DNA of 64,000 bases from Microbacteriaceae bacterium VKM Ac-2854 (GTDB taxonomy: Bacteria; Actinomycetota; Actinomycetes; Actinomycetales; Microbacteriaceae): NCBI GenBank assembly GCA_013205085.1, contig JABMLH010000003.1, forward strand, positions 310,001 to 374,000, given 5' to 3'. A model generated the notes under the pieces. It worked only from the letters and a program-made list of their open reading frames with translations, did no database searches and was not told the DNA's origin. The translations under genes and the position numbers were made by a program. Below are positions 24,458-33,671 of the stretch, in pieces (the stretch's first letter is position 1; each line of letters begins with the position of its first letter).

Positions 24458-25686
24458 CAGTGCGCCGCCGCGAAGGCGTGCACGGCGGCCTCGAACGCGT
24501 CGAGCGAGACGGCCACGTCCTTCTCCGTGACGTTCTCCTCCGGGTGGTGGCTGACGCCGCCCTCGCAGCGGATGAACAGCATCGCGTAGTCGGTCAGGTC
24601 GGCGATCGCCATGGCGTCGTGCCCGGCCTTGGAGAAGAGCACCATCGGGTCGTCGTCGCCCGTGGCGACGATGCCGGCGCGGATGACGTCCTGCAACGCA
24701 TCCGACGCCACGACGGCCGGAGCGCTGTGGGTCTCCTCGACCGTGAAGCTGAGCTTGCGGCGCTGGCAGGTGCGCAGGATCTCGGCCTGGATCTCGCTCC
24801 ACACCCGGTCGCGCGCGGCGTCGAACTCGGCGCGCAGGTCGAGCGAGAAGTCGACGCGACCCGGGATGACGTTGACCGCTCCCGGGAAGGCCTGCAGCCG
24901 ACCGACGGTCGCGATGCAGCCGTTGTCGCGAGCGAGACGCTCGATGGTGAGCACCGCCTCCGCGGCTCCGGCGAGCGCGTCGCGGCGCCGGTTGAAGGGC
25001 ACACCACCGGCGTGGCCCGCCTTACCGGTGAGGGTCAGCGCGAAGCGGCGGGCACCGGCGATCGACGAGACGACGCCGAGCGCGCGATCGGCCTCTTCGA
25101 GGTACGGACCCTGCTCGATGTGGGCCTCCAGGTAGCCGAGGGTGTCGGCCTTCTTCCGCGCGGCGGTGAGCACCTTCGACGGGTCGAGGCCGAAGGCCGT
25201 GAACGCCTCGACGAGCGAGACGCCGTTCTTGTCCTCCAACTCCATCCAGTGCTTGTCCCAGGTGCCGGCGACGGCGCGGGAGCCGAGCAGGGCGGTGCCG
25301 AAGCGGGTGCCCTCTTCGTCGCCGAAGGCGATCACCTCGACGGCGAACGGGAACCGGGTGCCGGCGGCGTTCAGCCGCGAGACCACCGCGATCGCGAGCA
25401 TCACGCCGAGGATGCCGTCGTACTTGCCGGCGTTCGGCACGGTGTCCAGGTGCGAGCCGAGCAGCAGCGCGGGCGCGTCGGGCTCGGTGCCCTCGTAGCG
25501 GCCGCACTGGTTGCCGGCGGCGTCCTGCCACGTCGACATCCCGGCCTCGATCATCCACTCGGCCGCCATCGCGTTCACGCGGGCGTGCTCGGGCGAGAGG
25601 TACACGCGCTCGATCGCGCCGCGGGTGCTGGAGACCAGCGCCAGGCGTTCGCAGCGGTCCATGATCTCGGCGGCGGTCACCGTCAT
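24457..25686 (-). CDS. allC: Allantoate amidohydrolase (M20 family)
   Basis: 409 residues. A Zn-dependent M20/HyuC-type amidase with LLLGSHLDTVPNAGKYDGILG (metal His and Asp), AFGDEEGTRFGTALLGSRA (catalytic and metal Glu), YLEAHIEQGPYLE, TGKAGHAGGVPFNRRRDA in the dimerisation domain and RCEGGVSHHPEENV with the last metal His. It cleaves allantoate to ureidoglycine, CO2 and ammonia. The start overlaps the pucG stop by 4 nt. Carbamoyl-amino acid hydrolases share the fold; the allantoin context decides the call. Confidence 0.88.
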   Translation of the reverse strand: MTVTAAEIMDRCERLALVSSTRGAIERVYLSPEHARVNAMAAEWMIEAGMSTWQDAAGNQCGRYEGTEPDAPALLLGSHLDTVPNAGKYDGILGVMLAIAVVSRLNAAGTRFPFAVEVIAFGDEEGTRFGTALLGSRAVAGTWDKHWMELEDKNGVSLVEAFTAFGLDPSKVLTAARKKADTLGYLEAHIEQGPYLEEADRALGVVSSIAGARRFALTLTGKAGHAGGVPFNRRRDALAGAAEAVLTIERLARDNGCIATVGRLQAFPGAVNVIPGRVDFSLDLRAEFDAARDRVWSEIQAEILRTCQRRKLSFTVEETHSAPAVVASDALQDVIRAGIVATGDDDPMVLFSKAGHDAMAIADLTDYAMLFIRCEGGVSHHPEENVTEKDVAVSLDAFEAAVHAFAAAH

Positions 25687-26954
25687 GACAGGCCTCCCGT
25701 CACTTCGAGGCTCGCATCCTGGTAGATCTCGTACGCGGCGCCGACGCCGCCGCCGGCCGTGATGGCTGCGCCGGCGCGGCGCAGCACCGCCTCGAGCGCC
25801 GCGAGCGTGGTGAGCACCGCGTCGATGCGGGCGTTGTAGCCCATCGTGCCGATGCGCCAGACCTTGCCGTGCAGGGGGCCGAAGGAGGTGCCGATCTCGA
25901 TGCCGAAGTCGTTCAGCATCGCGGAGCGCACGGCGTCGCCGTTCACCGACTCGGGGATGTAGACGGCGACGACGTTGTTCATCTTGAACTCGAGATCGCC
26001 GAAGACCTGCAGGCCCAGGCCCTGCACACCGTGCAGCATCGCGGTGCCGTGCAGCGCGTGCCGGGCGACGGCGTTCTCGATGCCCTCCTCGACCAACAGT
26101 CGTGCGCATTCGCGGGCGCCGTAGAGCATGGTCGTGGCCTCGGTGTGGTGGTTGAGGCGCTTCTCGCCCCAGTAGTCGAAGATCATGCCGAGGTCGAAGT
26201 AGTTCGAGCGCACCGGGAAGGCGCTGACCTCGTCGCCCTCCGAGCGGATGCCCGCCTCGATCGACTTGCGCGCGTTGATCACGGCGACGGCCTTCTCGGA
26301 GAAGGTCACGGGGCTGGATCCGGAGGGGCCGCCGAGGCACTTCTGCAGGCCGGCCGAAACCGCGTCCAAGCCGAGCGCATCCGTGTGGAACGTGTTGCCG
26401 GCGAGTGAGGCGGTGACATCGGTGTAGAAAATCACGCCGTTGCGCTCGCAGATCTCGCCGAGGCCGTCGAGCGGCTGGGCCATGGTGGTCGCGGTGTCGC
26501 CGTGCACGACCGCGAGGATCTTCGGCTGGACGGTCTTGATGGCGGCCTCGATCGCGGCGGTGCTGAAGACCTGACCCCACTCGACCTCGATCACGTGCAC
26601 CTCGGCCCCGCAGCGCTCGGCGATCTCGCGCAGGAGGTGGCCGAAGCGGCCGAAGACCGGAACGAGGACCTTGTCTCCCGGCTCGATCAGCGAGACGAGC
26701 GCGGCCTCGATGCCGGCGCGGCTGGTGCCGTCGACGAGCATGGTCTGCTTGTTGCTCGTGACGAAGACCTCGCGGTACAGCGCCTGCGTCTCGTTCATGT
26801 ACGCCGTCATCGCCGGGTCGTACTGGCCCACGAGCTGGGCCGACATGGCGCGCAGCACCCGAGGGTCGGCGTTGATGGGTCCGGGACCCATCAGCAGCCG
26901 CGGCGGCGGGTTGATGGGGAGGGCGCTGATCGACGCGGTTGAGATGGGGATCAC
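25683..26954 (-). CDS. pucG: (S)-ureidoglycine--glyoxylate aminotransferase (PucG-like)
   Basis: 423 residues from GTG at 26954; an upstream in-frame ATG at 27014 would add 20 residues but lies among regulatory repeats, so I prefer the shorter form, with the start not certain. A class V PLP aminotransferase with RLLMGPGPINADPRVLRAM, QYDPAMTAYMNE, VDGTSRAGIEAAL, VVHGDTATTMAQPL and the PLP lysine in AGLQKCLGGPSGSSP. It moves the amino group of ureidoglycine to glyoxylate, making glycine. First gene of the operon with allC, rpiR and the SufU-like gene. Serine-glyoxylate aminotransferase is the alternative, less likely next to allC. Confidence 0.87.
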   Translation of the reverse strand: MIPISTASISALPINPPPRLLMGPGPINADPRVLRAMSAQLVGQYDPAMTAYMNETQALYREVFVTSNKQTMLVDGTSRAGIEAALVSLIEPGDKVLVPVFGRFGHLLREIAERCGAEVHVIEVEWGQVFSTAAIEAAIKTVQPKILAVVHGDTATTMAQPLDGLGEICERNGVIFYTDVTASLAGNTFHTDALGLDAVSAGLQKCLGGPSGSSPVTFSEKAVAVINARKSIEAGIRSEGDEVSAFPVRSNYFDLGMIFDYWGEKRLNHHTEATTMLYGARECARLLVEEGIENAVARHALHGTAMLHGVQGLGLQVFGDLEFKMNNVVAVYIPESVNGDAVRSAMLNDFGIEIGTSFGPLHGKVWRIGTMGYNARIDAVLTTLAALEAVLRRAGAAITAGGGVGAAYEIYQDASLEVTGGLS

Positions 26955-26976
26955 TCCTTGCCATGACGAAATGTCT

Positions 26977-27023
26977 GTTTCAGTGGGTCCAGTGTAATGC
27001 AACAACTGTTTCATACATGTTTC
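26977..27023. promoter_or_regulatory. Operator region before pucG with GTTTC repeats (GlnR-like) and -10
   Basis: GTTTC occurs at 26977-26981, 27008-27012 and 27019-27023; the last two are spaced by exactly 6, and GCAAC (26999-27003) fits GNNAC. On the minus strand TACACT (26996-26991) is a plausible -10. GlnR, RpiR or PucR could bind here. Confidence 0.45.
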
Positions 27024-27124
27024 GGGATGCCGGGGCGCCTCCGGTCCGGGGCGGTCACGCCCCCGCCCGCCCGCGGCGGACGGAAAGCGACCGCGCGAGT
27101 CGCGCGCCCCGATAGAGTCCGCTC

Positions 27125-27937
27125 ATGCCACACCCCCTCGGCGACTACTTGAAGGCTCGGCGCGAACTCGTGCGGCCCTCCGATGTCGGGCTCTCCGACG
27201 GCCCCGGCGTGCGCCGGGTGCCCGGGCTGCGACGGTCGGAGGTGGCGGCGCTCGCCGGCATCAGCACCGAGTACTACGTAAAGCTCGAACAGGGCCAGGA
27301 GGCGAACCCGACGGACCACGTGCTCGACGCATTGAGCCGAGCCCTCCGCCTGGATGCCACGGCGAACTCGTACCTGCACTCGCTCGCGCGGCTCATCCGC
27401 CGCCCGAGCGCCGCGCCGCTCACGCCCGCGATCGAACGCACCACCTGGTTGCTGGATTCCTGGCCGATGACGCCCGCCTTGATCCTCGACCGCCACAACG
27501 ACATCTTCGCGTCGAACGCGCTGATGCGGGCGCTGATCAGCGGTTACCGAGTCGGTCGCAATGCCCTCGAGGTGCTGCTGCTCGATCCTGCGATGAGAGA
27601 CCTCTACGACGACTGGGACGGATTGAGTCGTCGCTCCATCGGCCTGTTGCGTTCGCGGGTGGGCCTGGATCCCGACAACGTGCGCACGCAGGAGCTGGTC
27701 GCCGGACTCCTGCAGCGAAGCGAGCGCTTCCGCGAGCTGTGGCACCGCCACGACATCGAGGGGATGACCGAGGGCAAGCATCCGATGAGTCATCCGGATG
27801 TCGGCGCGCTCTCGCTGCACTATGCGCACCTGCCGTTCGCCGGGAGCGCCGACCTCACGATCTTCCTGTACTACGCCGAGCCGGGCACACCGTCCGAGCG
27901 GGCGTTGGCCGAGCTCGCGGCGACCGCAGGGAGGTAG
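27125..27937 (+). CDS. XRE-family regulator with MmyB-like ligand domain
   Basis: 270 residues. The N-terminal helix-turn-helix (RRVPGLRRSEVAALAGISTE, YYVKLEQGQEANPTDHVLDA) is followed by an MmyB-like PAS-type domain (LILDRHNDIFASNALMRALI, near residues 115-135). These actinobacterial regulators typically repress an adjacent oxidoreductase gene; here the next gene is an SDR. TAGAGT (27113-27118) lies 6 nt before the ATG, so the mRNA is probably leaderless. Confidence 0.88.
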   Translation: MPHPLGDYLKARRELVRPSDVGLSDGPGVRRVPGLRRSEVAALAGISTEYYVKLEQGQEANPTDHVLDALSRALRLDATANSYLHSLARLIRRPSAAPLTPAIERTTWLLDSWPMTPALILDRHNDIFASNALMRALISGYRVGRNALEVLLLDPAMRDLYDDWDGLSRRSIGLLRSRVGLDPDNVRTQELVAGLLQRSERFRELWHRHDIEGMTEGKHPMSHPDVGALSLHYAHLPFAGSADLTIFLYYAEPGTPSERALAELAATAGR

Positions 27938-27998
27938 CCGCAGTACTAGCCACCGCTCAGGCACGCGTTCAGGTGACGCTCAGCTCTAGTCTCGCCTC

Positions 27999-28793
27999 AT
28001 GGATCTCGGACTCACCGACAAGGTCGCCGTCGTCACCGGCGCGAGCAAGGGCATCGGACTCGCCATCACCCAAGGGCTCGTCGCCGAGGGCGCCCGCGTC
28101 GTCGCCGGCGCACGCTCCTCCTCCCCCGAACTCGACGAGCTGGTCAGCAGCGGCGCCGTGCTCTTCGAGAGCGTCGACCTGAAGGAGGCAGAAGCGCCGG
28201 AACGACTCGTCGCCCGCTCGGCCGAGCTCGGCGGCCTCGACATCCTGGTGAACAACGTGGGCGCTGTCGCCTTCCGTTTCGACGGTTTCTTGAGCATCAG
28301 CGACGAGGAATGGTTGGACACCCTGAACCTCAGCTTCCTCGCCGCGGTGCGGACGACACGGGCGGCTATTCCCCGATTGATCGAGCGCGGCGGCGGCAAC
28401 GTCGTGACCATCGGATCCGTCAACGCCTTCCTCCCCGATCCGCCCGTCGTCGATTACTCGGCGGCTAAAGCGGCGGTCTGGAACCTGTCGAAGTCGCTCT
28501 CGAAGGAGTTCGGGCCGCAGAACCTCCGGTTCAACACGATCAGTCCTGGCCCGGTCGCCACGCAACTCTGGCTGGGCGAGAACGGCGTCGCCGCCACGGC
28601 GGCGCGCAACCTCGGCGTCGACTTCGACACCGCGCGCGATCAGGTCGTCGCCGCCCAGGGCGGATTCTCCACGGGACGGTTCACTCAGCCCGCCGAGGTA
28701 GCCGACCTCGCGCTGCTTCTGGCGAGCAATCGCGCCGGCAACGTCACCGGCGCCGACTTCCTCATCGACGGCGGCCTGATCAAGACCCTCTGA
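27999..28793 (+). CDS. Short-chain dehydrogenase/reductase
   Basis: 264 residues, classical SDR. NAD(P) loop TGASKGIGLAI, NNVG motif (DILVNNVGAVAF), catalytic Ser in TIGSVNAFLPDP and the YSAAKAAVW Tyr/Lys pair; the C-terminal GADFLIDGGLIKTL is standard. The substrate is not evident. TAGTCT (27987-27992) is 6 nt before the ATG (leaderless). It probably forms a small unit with the upstream XRE regulator and the downstream hydrolase (35-bp gap). Confidence 0.9.
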   Translation: MDLGLTDKVAVVTGASKGIGLAITQGLVAEGARVVAGARSSSPELDELVSSGAVLFESVDLKEAEAPERLVARSAELGGLDILVNNVGAVAFRFDGFLSISDEEWLDTLNLSFLAAVRTTRAAIPRLIERGGGNVVTIGSVNAFLPDPPVVDYSAAKAAVWNLSKSLSKEFGPQNLRFNTISPGPVATQLWLGENGVAATAARNLGVDFDTARDQVVAAQGGFSTGRFTQPAEVADLALLLASNRAGNVTGADFLIDGGLIKTL

Positions 28794-28828
28794 CACCCCA
28801 CCCGCACCCACGACCCAGGAGCAGCACA

Positions 28829-29623
28829 ATGACAACGCACGTCGTCTTCATCCACGGACTCTGGATCCACGCCTCCGCCTGGCGGCCGTGGCAGGACCTG
28901 TTCGACGAGAAGGGTTACTCCACCTCCGCCCCGGGCTGGCCGGGAGACCTCGATTCGGTCGAGGCCACCCGAGCGGATCCGGACGGGCTGAACAACCAGG
29001 GCATCGCAGAGATCTGCCACCACTACGCGGACATCATCGAAAAGCTCCCCGAGAAGCCGGTCGTGGTCGGTCACTCCTTCGGTGGACTGATCGCTCAGGA
29101 GCTGCTGGCGAACGATCTGGTCGCAGCCGCCGTCGCGATCGATCCGGCGCCGATCAAGGGCGTCAAGGTGCTCCCGTTCGCGCAGCTGCGCTCGGGCTTC
29201 CCGGTGCTGGGCAACCCCGCGAACAAGTCGCGAACCGTGGCGCTGAACGAGAAGCAGTTCAAATACGCCTTCGGCAACACCCTCACCGACGAGGAGTCGG
29301 CGGCGCTGCACGCGGCGTGGACGATCCCGGGACCGGGGCGTCCGCTGTTCGAGGACGCGACGGCGAACTTCGTACGCAACTCCCCCGCCGAGGTGAACAC
29401 CCACACCGCCGTCCGCGGGCCGCTGTTACTCACCTCCGGCACCGAGGACCACACGGTGCCGAAGGTCGTGACGGAGGCGGTCGTCAAGCTCTACGCCGAC
29501 AACTCCTCGTCCGTGACCGAGTACCACGAGTACGAGGGCAAGGGGCACTCGCTCACCCTCGACGCGGGCTGGCGCGACATCGCCGACGACGTGCTCGCCT
29601 GGCTCACCGCGAAGGGCTACTAG
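28829..29623 (+). CDS. Alpha/beta hydrolase
   Basis: 264 residues. The oxyanion HGLW (VFIHGLWIHASAWRPW), nucleophile elbow VVVGHSFGGLIAQ, the acid in LTSGTEDHTVP and the His in EYEGKGHSLTLDAG make a complete catalytic triad. This type is common in actinobacteria as an uncharacterised esterase or haloalkane-dehalogenase relative. AGGAGCAGCACA precedes the ATG. It probably shares a transcript with the SDR gene; a long hairpin follows the stop. Confidence 0.88.
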   Translation: MTTHVVFIHGLWIHASAWRPWQDLFDEKGYSTSAPGWPGDLDSVEATRADPDGLNNQGIAEICHHYADIIEKLPEKPVVVGHSFGGLIAQELLANDLVAAAVAIDPAPIKGVKVLPFAQLRSGFPVLGNPANKSRTVALNEKQFKYAFGNTLTDEESAALHAAWTIPGPGRPLFEDATANFVRNSPAEVNTHTAVRGPLLLTSGTEDHTVPKVVTEAVVKLYADNSSSVTEYHEYEGKGHSLTLDAGWRDIADDVLAWLTAKGY

Positions 29624-29634
29624 CCTCCCGCCCT

Positions 29635-29717
29635 CCCCGCGAGATGCCTCTTCTGCACGCTTCGACCGGCGTGTCGCATACAGAAGAGACATCTCGCGGG
29701 GTCGGGCATCTCGCGGG
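29635..29717. terminator. Long inverted repeat between convergent genes (GCGAGATGCCTC family)
   Basis: CCCCGCGAGATGCCTCTTCTG (29635-29655) pairs with CAGAAGAGACATCTCGCGGGG (29681-29701), 21-bp arms with one mismatch and a 25-nt loop. A third half-copy, GGGCATCTCGCGGGG, follows at 29704-29718. A related hairpin is at 58207-58269. Probable bidirectional terminator. Confidence 0.7.
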
Positions 29718-29734
29718 GTCATGCGCTCGCGGGG

Positions 29735-31273
29735 TCAGGCGAGGCGGGCCGCCAGGGCGATCAGCGCCTGGTCCGTGCCGACCGGGCCGACGAGGCAGAG
29801 GCCGACGGGGGCCGAGCCGACGCTCATCAGCGGGGCCGAGACGGCCGGGTAGCCGCCGATGCCGGCGACGCAGGTCATCGCCAACGTCGCCGAGCGCGCG
29901 GCGTCGATCTCGGCGGCGGATGCGTTCAGCGAGGGGGCCGGGGAGGATGCGGACGGCAGCAGCAGGACCCGATCGGCCAGCGCCGAGATGAGTCGGGCCC
30001 GGTAGCCGGCGACCCGCACCCGCATCCGGGCCTCCGTCTCGGCGTCGATCGTGGCGGCGAGGTCGAACCGCGACTGCACGTCGGGCGCGAGGCTGCCCGG
30101 GTGCGCGGCGATCCACTCGCCGTCGCTGCGCCACGCCTCGGCCGCCTGCACCAGCCGGAACGCCTCGAACATGTCGGGCAGCGGACCGAGTTCGACGGAG
30201 GCGGGCGGCAGGATCGCGCCGGACGTCACCAGGGCGTCGACGGTCGCCAGGAAGGCGTCGCGCACCGCGGGCGCCGCCGTCGCCAGCAGCGCCGGGTCGG
30301 TCACGAACTCGGGCCGCAGCGTCGCGCTGTCGGCCGGCAGCGAGACCCGCGCCGCCGCCGCCAGCGTCTCCGCATCCCGCGTCAGCCACCCCACGGTGTC
30401 GAAGCTCGGCGCCAGCGGCAGCAGCCCCTCGACGCTCACGGCACCGTGGCTGGTGCGGATGCCCCACAAGCCCTGGTACGACGCGGGCACCCGGATCGAC
30501 CCCGCCGTGTCCGTCGCCAAGCCGATGCTCGCGTGACCCAGCGCCACCGCGGAGGCCGGTCCGCTCGACGAACCACCCGGGATGGCGCCGGGCACGGCCG
30601 CGTTCGGCGGGGTGCCGTAGCCGGAGTTGCGCCCCGCGATGCTGTAGGCGAACTCGTCGGTCTGCGCGATGCCGCGCACTGCGGCGCCGGCGGCGAGCAG
30701 CACAGCCAGCGCGGGTGCGGTCGCGGTCTGCACCGGCGCATCCGCCAGGTACGCCGGGATGCCCGCACCGATCGCGAAGTGCTCGATCGCGAAGAGGTCT
30801 TTCACGGCGACGGTCTGTCCGTCGAGCGGGCCGGATCCTGTCGCCGACACCAAGGGCGAGCCGATCACGCGCCAGATGCTGCTGTTCACGGCCGGGGCGG
30901 GAGCGCCGACCTGAGCGGCCTCGACCTGCCAGACCCCGGCCGCGCGCGACCAGAGCTGGGTGACCAGGCCGCGCCCGCCGGAGCGCGGCGCGTTGACCGA
31001 GACGATCAGCGCGCGGTCCGCGCCGAGAACCCGCACGTGCAACTCGACGATCCCGCGCGCCGGTGCGCCGCCGCGCCGCCCGCGGAACGCCGTGATCGCG
31101 TCGTGGCCGACGAGGAGGCCGTTGGCGTCGCCGCGCAGCGTGGTGTCTCCGGACGCGAAGGCGTCGGCGAGAGCGGGCACGTCGTCGGCGGCGAGGGCCG
31201 CCTCGTAGGCGTCGAACGCGGCGAGCAGGCCCTCGGGCAGCTCCCCGCCTGCCACGGATGTCGGCTCAGTCAA
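29735..31273 (-). CDS. Amidase with N-terminal AtzH-like (NTF2-fold) domain
   Basis: 512 residues. About the first 125 are an AtzH/SnoaL-like domain (FDAYEAALAADDVPALADAF; LWSRAAGVWQVEAAQV). From about 140 is an amidase-signature enzyme with the Ser-Ser-Lys triad: VAVKDLFAIEH (Lys), GGSSSGPASAVALG (first Ser) and ATDTAGSIRVPASYQG (nucleophile in TAGSIR). The family cleaves amides such as allophanate, carboxybiuret or indoleacetamide; the AtzH-like fusion points to the AtzE/allophanate side. It overlaps the formamidase gene by 8 nt, so both probably release ammonia from small amides. Confidence 0.85.
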   Translation of the reverse strand: MTEPTSVAGGELPEGLLAAFDAYEAALAADDVPALADAFASGDTTLRGDANGLLVGHDAITAFRGRRGGAPARGIVELHVRVLGADRALIVSVNAPRSGGRGLVTQLWSRAAGVWQVEAAQVGAPAPAVNSSIWRVIGSPLVSATGSGPLDGQTVAVKDLFAIEHFAIGAGIPAYLADAPVQTATAPALAVLLAAGAAVRGIAQTDEFAYSIAGRNSGYGTPPNAAVPGAIPGGSSSGPASAVALGHASIGLATDTAGSIRVPASYQGLWGIRTSHGAVSVEGLLPLAPSFDTVGWLTRDAETLAAAARVSLPADSATLRPEFVTDPALLATAAPAVRDAFLATVDALVTSGAILPPASVELGPLPDMFEAFRLVQAAEAWRSDGEWIAAHPGSLAPDVQSRFDLAATIDAETEARMRVRVAGYRARLISALADRVLLLPSASSPAPSLNASAAEIDAARSATLAMTCVAGIGGYPAVSAPLMSVGSAPVGLCLVGPVGTDQALIALAARLA

Positions 31274-32351
31274 AGTCGCTCACCCGGATCCGCGCGTGCA
31301 CACCCTTCACCAGGTCGACGACCTGCGAGATGTTGAAGTCGGTCGCGGCACTGAGGTAGGCGTACGCCTGACTCGGATCCATCCCGAAGCGCGCCTGCAG
31401 CAGCGCGATCGCGGCCCGCACGCAGTTCTGCACGGCCACGTCGAGGTCGGCGTCCATGCCGGTGGGCACCAGGAATTCGCTGGTCTCGCCGAGCGGGCCG
31501 GCGAGTTCGCCGAACTGCACCAGCGCCTCGTCGCGCGGCAGCAACTCGAAACGCACCCGCACCCGGAGCGACGCCTCCATCGCGGTCAGCGCGACCTCGC
31601 CGTCGCCTTGCGCGAAGTGCGGATCGCCCACGTAGGCGAGCGCGCCCGGCACCTGGACCGGCAGGTACAGCGTGGTGCCGGCGGTGAGCAGGCTGATGTC
31701 GATGTTGCCGCCGAACGGTCCCGGCGGCACAGAGTGCGGCCGCTCGTCGCCCGCAACGGCGACGCCCATGATGCCCAGGAACGGGCGAAGCGGGAATCGC
31801 GCGACCTTCTCGCCGCCGAGAACGAGGGGAAGCACCCCGCGCTGGGAGCCGTCGGCCGCCTCCTCCACCGAGGCGAAGGCACTGTAGCTGGCGGGGCCGA
31901 GCGGATACTCGCCCGGCAGCGCGCCGCGGCCGTGCCGATTCGAGATCACGCCGTACGGCACCCGGGGCGTGGCCTCCAGCAGGGTCAGCTTGAGCACGTC
32001 GCCCGGGCGGGCGCCGCGGACGGCGATCGGGCCGGTGACCACGTGCGGGCCGTCGTGCGCCGGGTCGCGGAGGTCGCTCGCGGCGACGGCCACCGCATCC
32101 GTCAGCACGCCATCCGGATGCACGCCGTGCGATCCGAAGAACGCGCGCGGGTCTCGACCCTGGTCCTCCAGGACGCCCTCGTGGCTGAGCGTGTCGATGG
32201 TCAGCTCGGCGCCCGGGTCCACTGTGATCACGGGCCGATCGCTCGCGCAGGGCAGGCGCCCCCACAGCACGGTGTCGAGGGTCGCGGGCAGGTAGTCGGC
32301 ATCCGCCGCCACCTGCTCACGGGGCTGCAGCGCCCATTCGGCCAGGCTCAT
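31266..32351 (-). CDS. Acetamidase/formamidase family protein
   Basis: 361 residues. FmdA/AmdA family motifs: PVITVDPGAELTIDTLSHEG, HVVTGPIAVRGARPGDVL, FPLRPFLGIMGVA, PPGPFGGNIDISLLTAGTTL, DPHFAQGDGEVALTAMEAS. These enzymes hydrolyse formamide or short amides to ammonia and acid. It is first in an operon with the AtzH-amidase fusion, and a strong GlnR-like box lies about 110 bp upstream, fitting a nitrogen-scavenging unit. Confidence 0.9.
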   Translation of the reverse strand: MSLAEWALQPREQVAADADYLPATLDTVLWGRLPCASDRPVITVDPGAELTIDTLSHEGVLEDQGRDPRAFFGSHGVHPDGVLTDAVAVAASDLRDPAHDGPHVVTGPIAVRGARPGDVLKLTLLEATPRVPYGVISNRHGRGALPGEYPLGPASYSAFASVEEAADGSQRGVLPLVLGGEKVARFPLRPFLGIMGVAVAGDERPHSVPPGPFGGNIDISLLTAGTTLYLPVQVPGALAYVGDPHFAQGDGEVALTAMEASLRVRVRFELLPRDEALVQFGELAGPLGETSEFLVPTGMDADLDVAVQNCVRAAIALLQARFGMDPSQAYAYLSAATDFNISQVVDLVKGVHARIRVSDFD

Positions 32352-32449
32352 CGTCGGTCCTTCCCGTCATCGTTCAGCCTTTCGAGGCTAGCCGGTGACC
32401 CCTCTCCCCCAGACGGGTGAGGCGGCATCCGTGGCATTGTTAGCACGGC

Positions 32450-32476
32450 CGAAATCGAGCGTTACCTCCGCGAAAT
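32450..32476. promoter_or_regulatory. GlnR-like box between the formamidase operon and yoaK-like gene
   Basis: GTTAC-CTCCGC-GAAAT (32461-32476) is the closest match in the window to GTNAC-N6-GAAAC; a further GAAAT precedes at 32451-32455. It lies between divergent genes and could serve either. Confidence 0.5.
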
Positions 32477-32518
32477 ACCGGTTCGCCCTCCCCTCCCTCG
32501 ACGACCAAGGACTTAGCC

Positions 32519-33229
32519 GTGCTGACGAAAATGCGCCGCAACCAGGACAAGGTGCACCTCGGGCTGATGCTCGCCCTCACCTTCTCGACCGGAATCATCG
32601 ACGCCGTCGGCTATCTCGGCCTCGACCGTGTCTTCACCGGCAACATGACCGGCAACGTCGTGATCCTCGGCATGGCGCTCGCCGGCGCGGACGACCTGCC
32701 GATCGTCGGGCCGATCCTCGCACTGGCCGGCTTTATGATCGGCGCCGCGATCGGCGGTCGTGTGCTGCGCCCGGTGAAGGTCGGCTGGACGCACCGCTCG
32801 ACCACGTTGTTCACGGTGGTCGGCGTGGTGATGGCCGCGATCGCGATCGTGCTCGCGGTGGTGCCCGAGCATCCGGAGCCGCTGGCCCTCAGCGTGACCG
32901 CCCTGCTCGGCGCGATCATGGGCCTGCAGGCCGCGACGGCACGCCACCTCGCCGTGAAGGACGTCACGACCGTCGTCGTCACCTCGACCATCACCGGTCT
33001 CGCCGCCGACTCGCGCCTCGGCGGCGGCCACGGCCAGCCCTGGTTCCGCCGGCTCGCCGCGGTCGTGCTGATCGGCGCCGGTGCCGGAGTCGGCGCGCTC
33101 GCCCTGAACGTGGGCCTGGCACTCGGGCTCGGCATCGCCGCGTTCATCACGGTGGTGGCGGCGCTGATCGGGCACCTCGTCGGGCACGTCAAGCACACGC
33201 CGGCGAAGGCGGATGCCGCCGCCGCGTGA
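32519..33229 (+). CDS. DUF1275 (YoaK-like) membrane protein
   Basis: 236 residues from GTG at 32519. About six hydrophobic segments with LALTFSTGIIDAVGYLGL and FTGNMTGNVVILGMAL, the signature start of the DUF1275/YoaK family, and LGAIMGLQAATARHLAVKDV in the middle. Integral cytoplasmic membrane protein of unknown function. The His/Ala-rich C-terminal tail is cytoplasmic. Confidence 0.88.
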   Translation: MLTKMRRNQDKVHLGLMLALTFSTGIIDAVGYLGLDRVFTGNMTGNVVILGMALAGADDLPIVGPILALAGFMIGAAIGGRVLRPVKVGWTHRSTTLFTVVGVVMAAIAIVLAVVPEHPEPLALSVTALLGAIMGLQAATARHLAVKDVTTVVVTSTITGLAADSRLGGGHGQPWFRRLAAVVLIGAGAGVGALALNVGLALGLGIAAFITVVAALIGHLVGHVKHTPAKADAAAA

Positions 33230-33257
33230 GCCGGGCCTGACCGCCCCGTCGAGATGC

Positions 33258-33671
33258 CTATCGCGATGGAGCAACGTACTCGTGCCGAAGATCGGTCACG
33301 GCAGCGATGTGGTCGAAATCGTGATCCGCCGTCAGCACCGTCGCATCGTTCACGATGGCATAACCCGCGATCAGAATGTCGATGGCGCCGGCCGCCCGAA
33401 CACGTCCCGAGTTCCACAGGGCACTCTGCATATCCAGCACGACCGACTCATCGGGCGCATCCTCCAACGGAAATCCGAGCGAGATCCGCTCGCGGTACAA
33501 CGCGTGTTCCTCGGGAGTTCGTGCACTGTGGCAGAACTCCAGCACCTGGGGCGGGCAGGTGACGAAAAGGTCGGCTGGTCGCCGCTCGATACCGCGCAAG
33601 CGCGCGGTGATGTCGGGATCGCCCGCTGCGAGCCGAGCCCATACGGAATTGTCGACGAGGTAGTCGGTCAC
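33258..33671 (-). CDS. vapC: VapC-type PIN-domain toxin
   Basis: 137 residues. Acidic metal-binding residues of the PIN nuclease are in YLVDNSVWARL (D7), QVLEFCHSART (E), GAIDILIAGYA (D) and LTADHDFDHIAAV (D). VapC toxins cut specific RNAs. It overlaps the upstream vapB by ATGA, the usual antitoxin-first arrangement. Base composition is lower in GC than the flanking genes, as often for mobile TA modules. Confidence 0.92.
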   Translation of the reverse strand: MTDYLVDNSVWARLAAGDPDITARLRGIERRPADLFVTCPPQVLEFCHSARTPEEHALYRERISLGFPLEDAPDESVVLDMQSALWNSGRVRAAGAIDILIAGYAIVNDATVLTADHDFDHIAAVTDLRHEYVAPSR

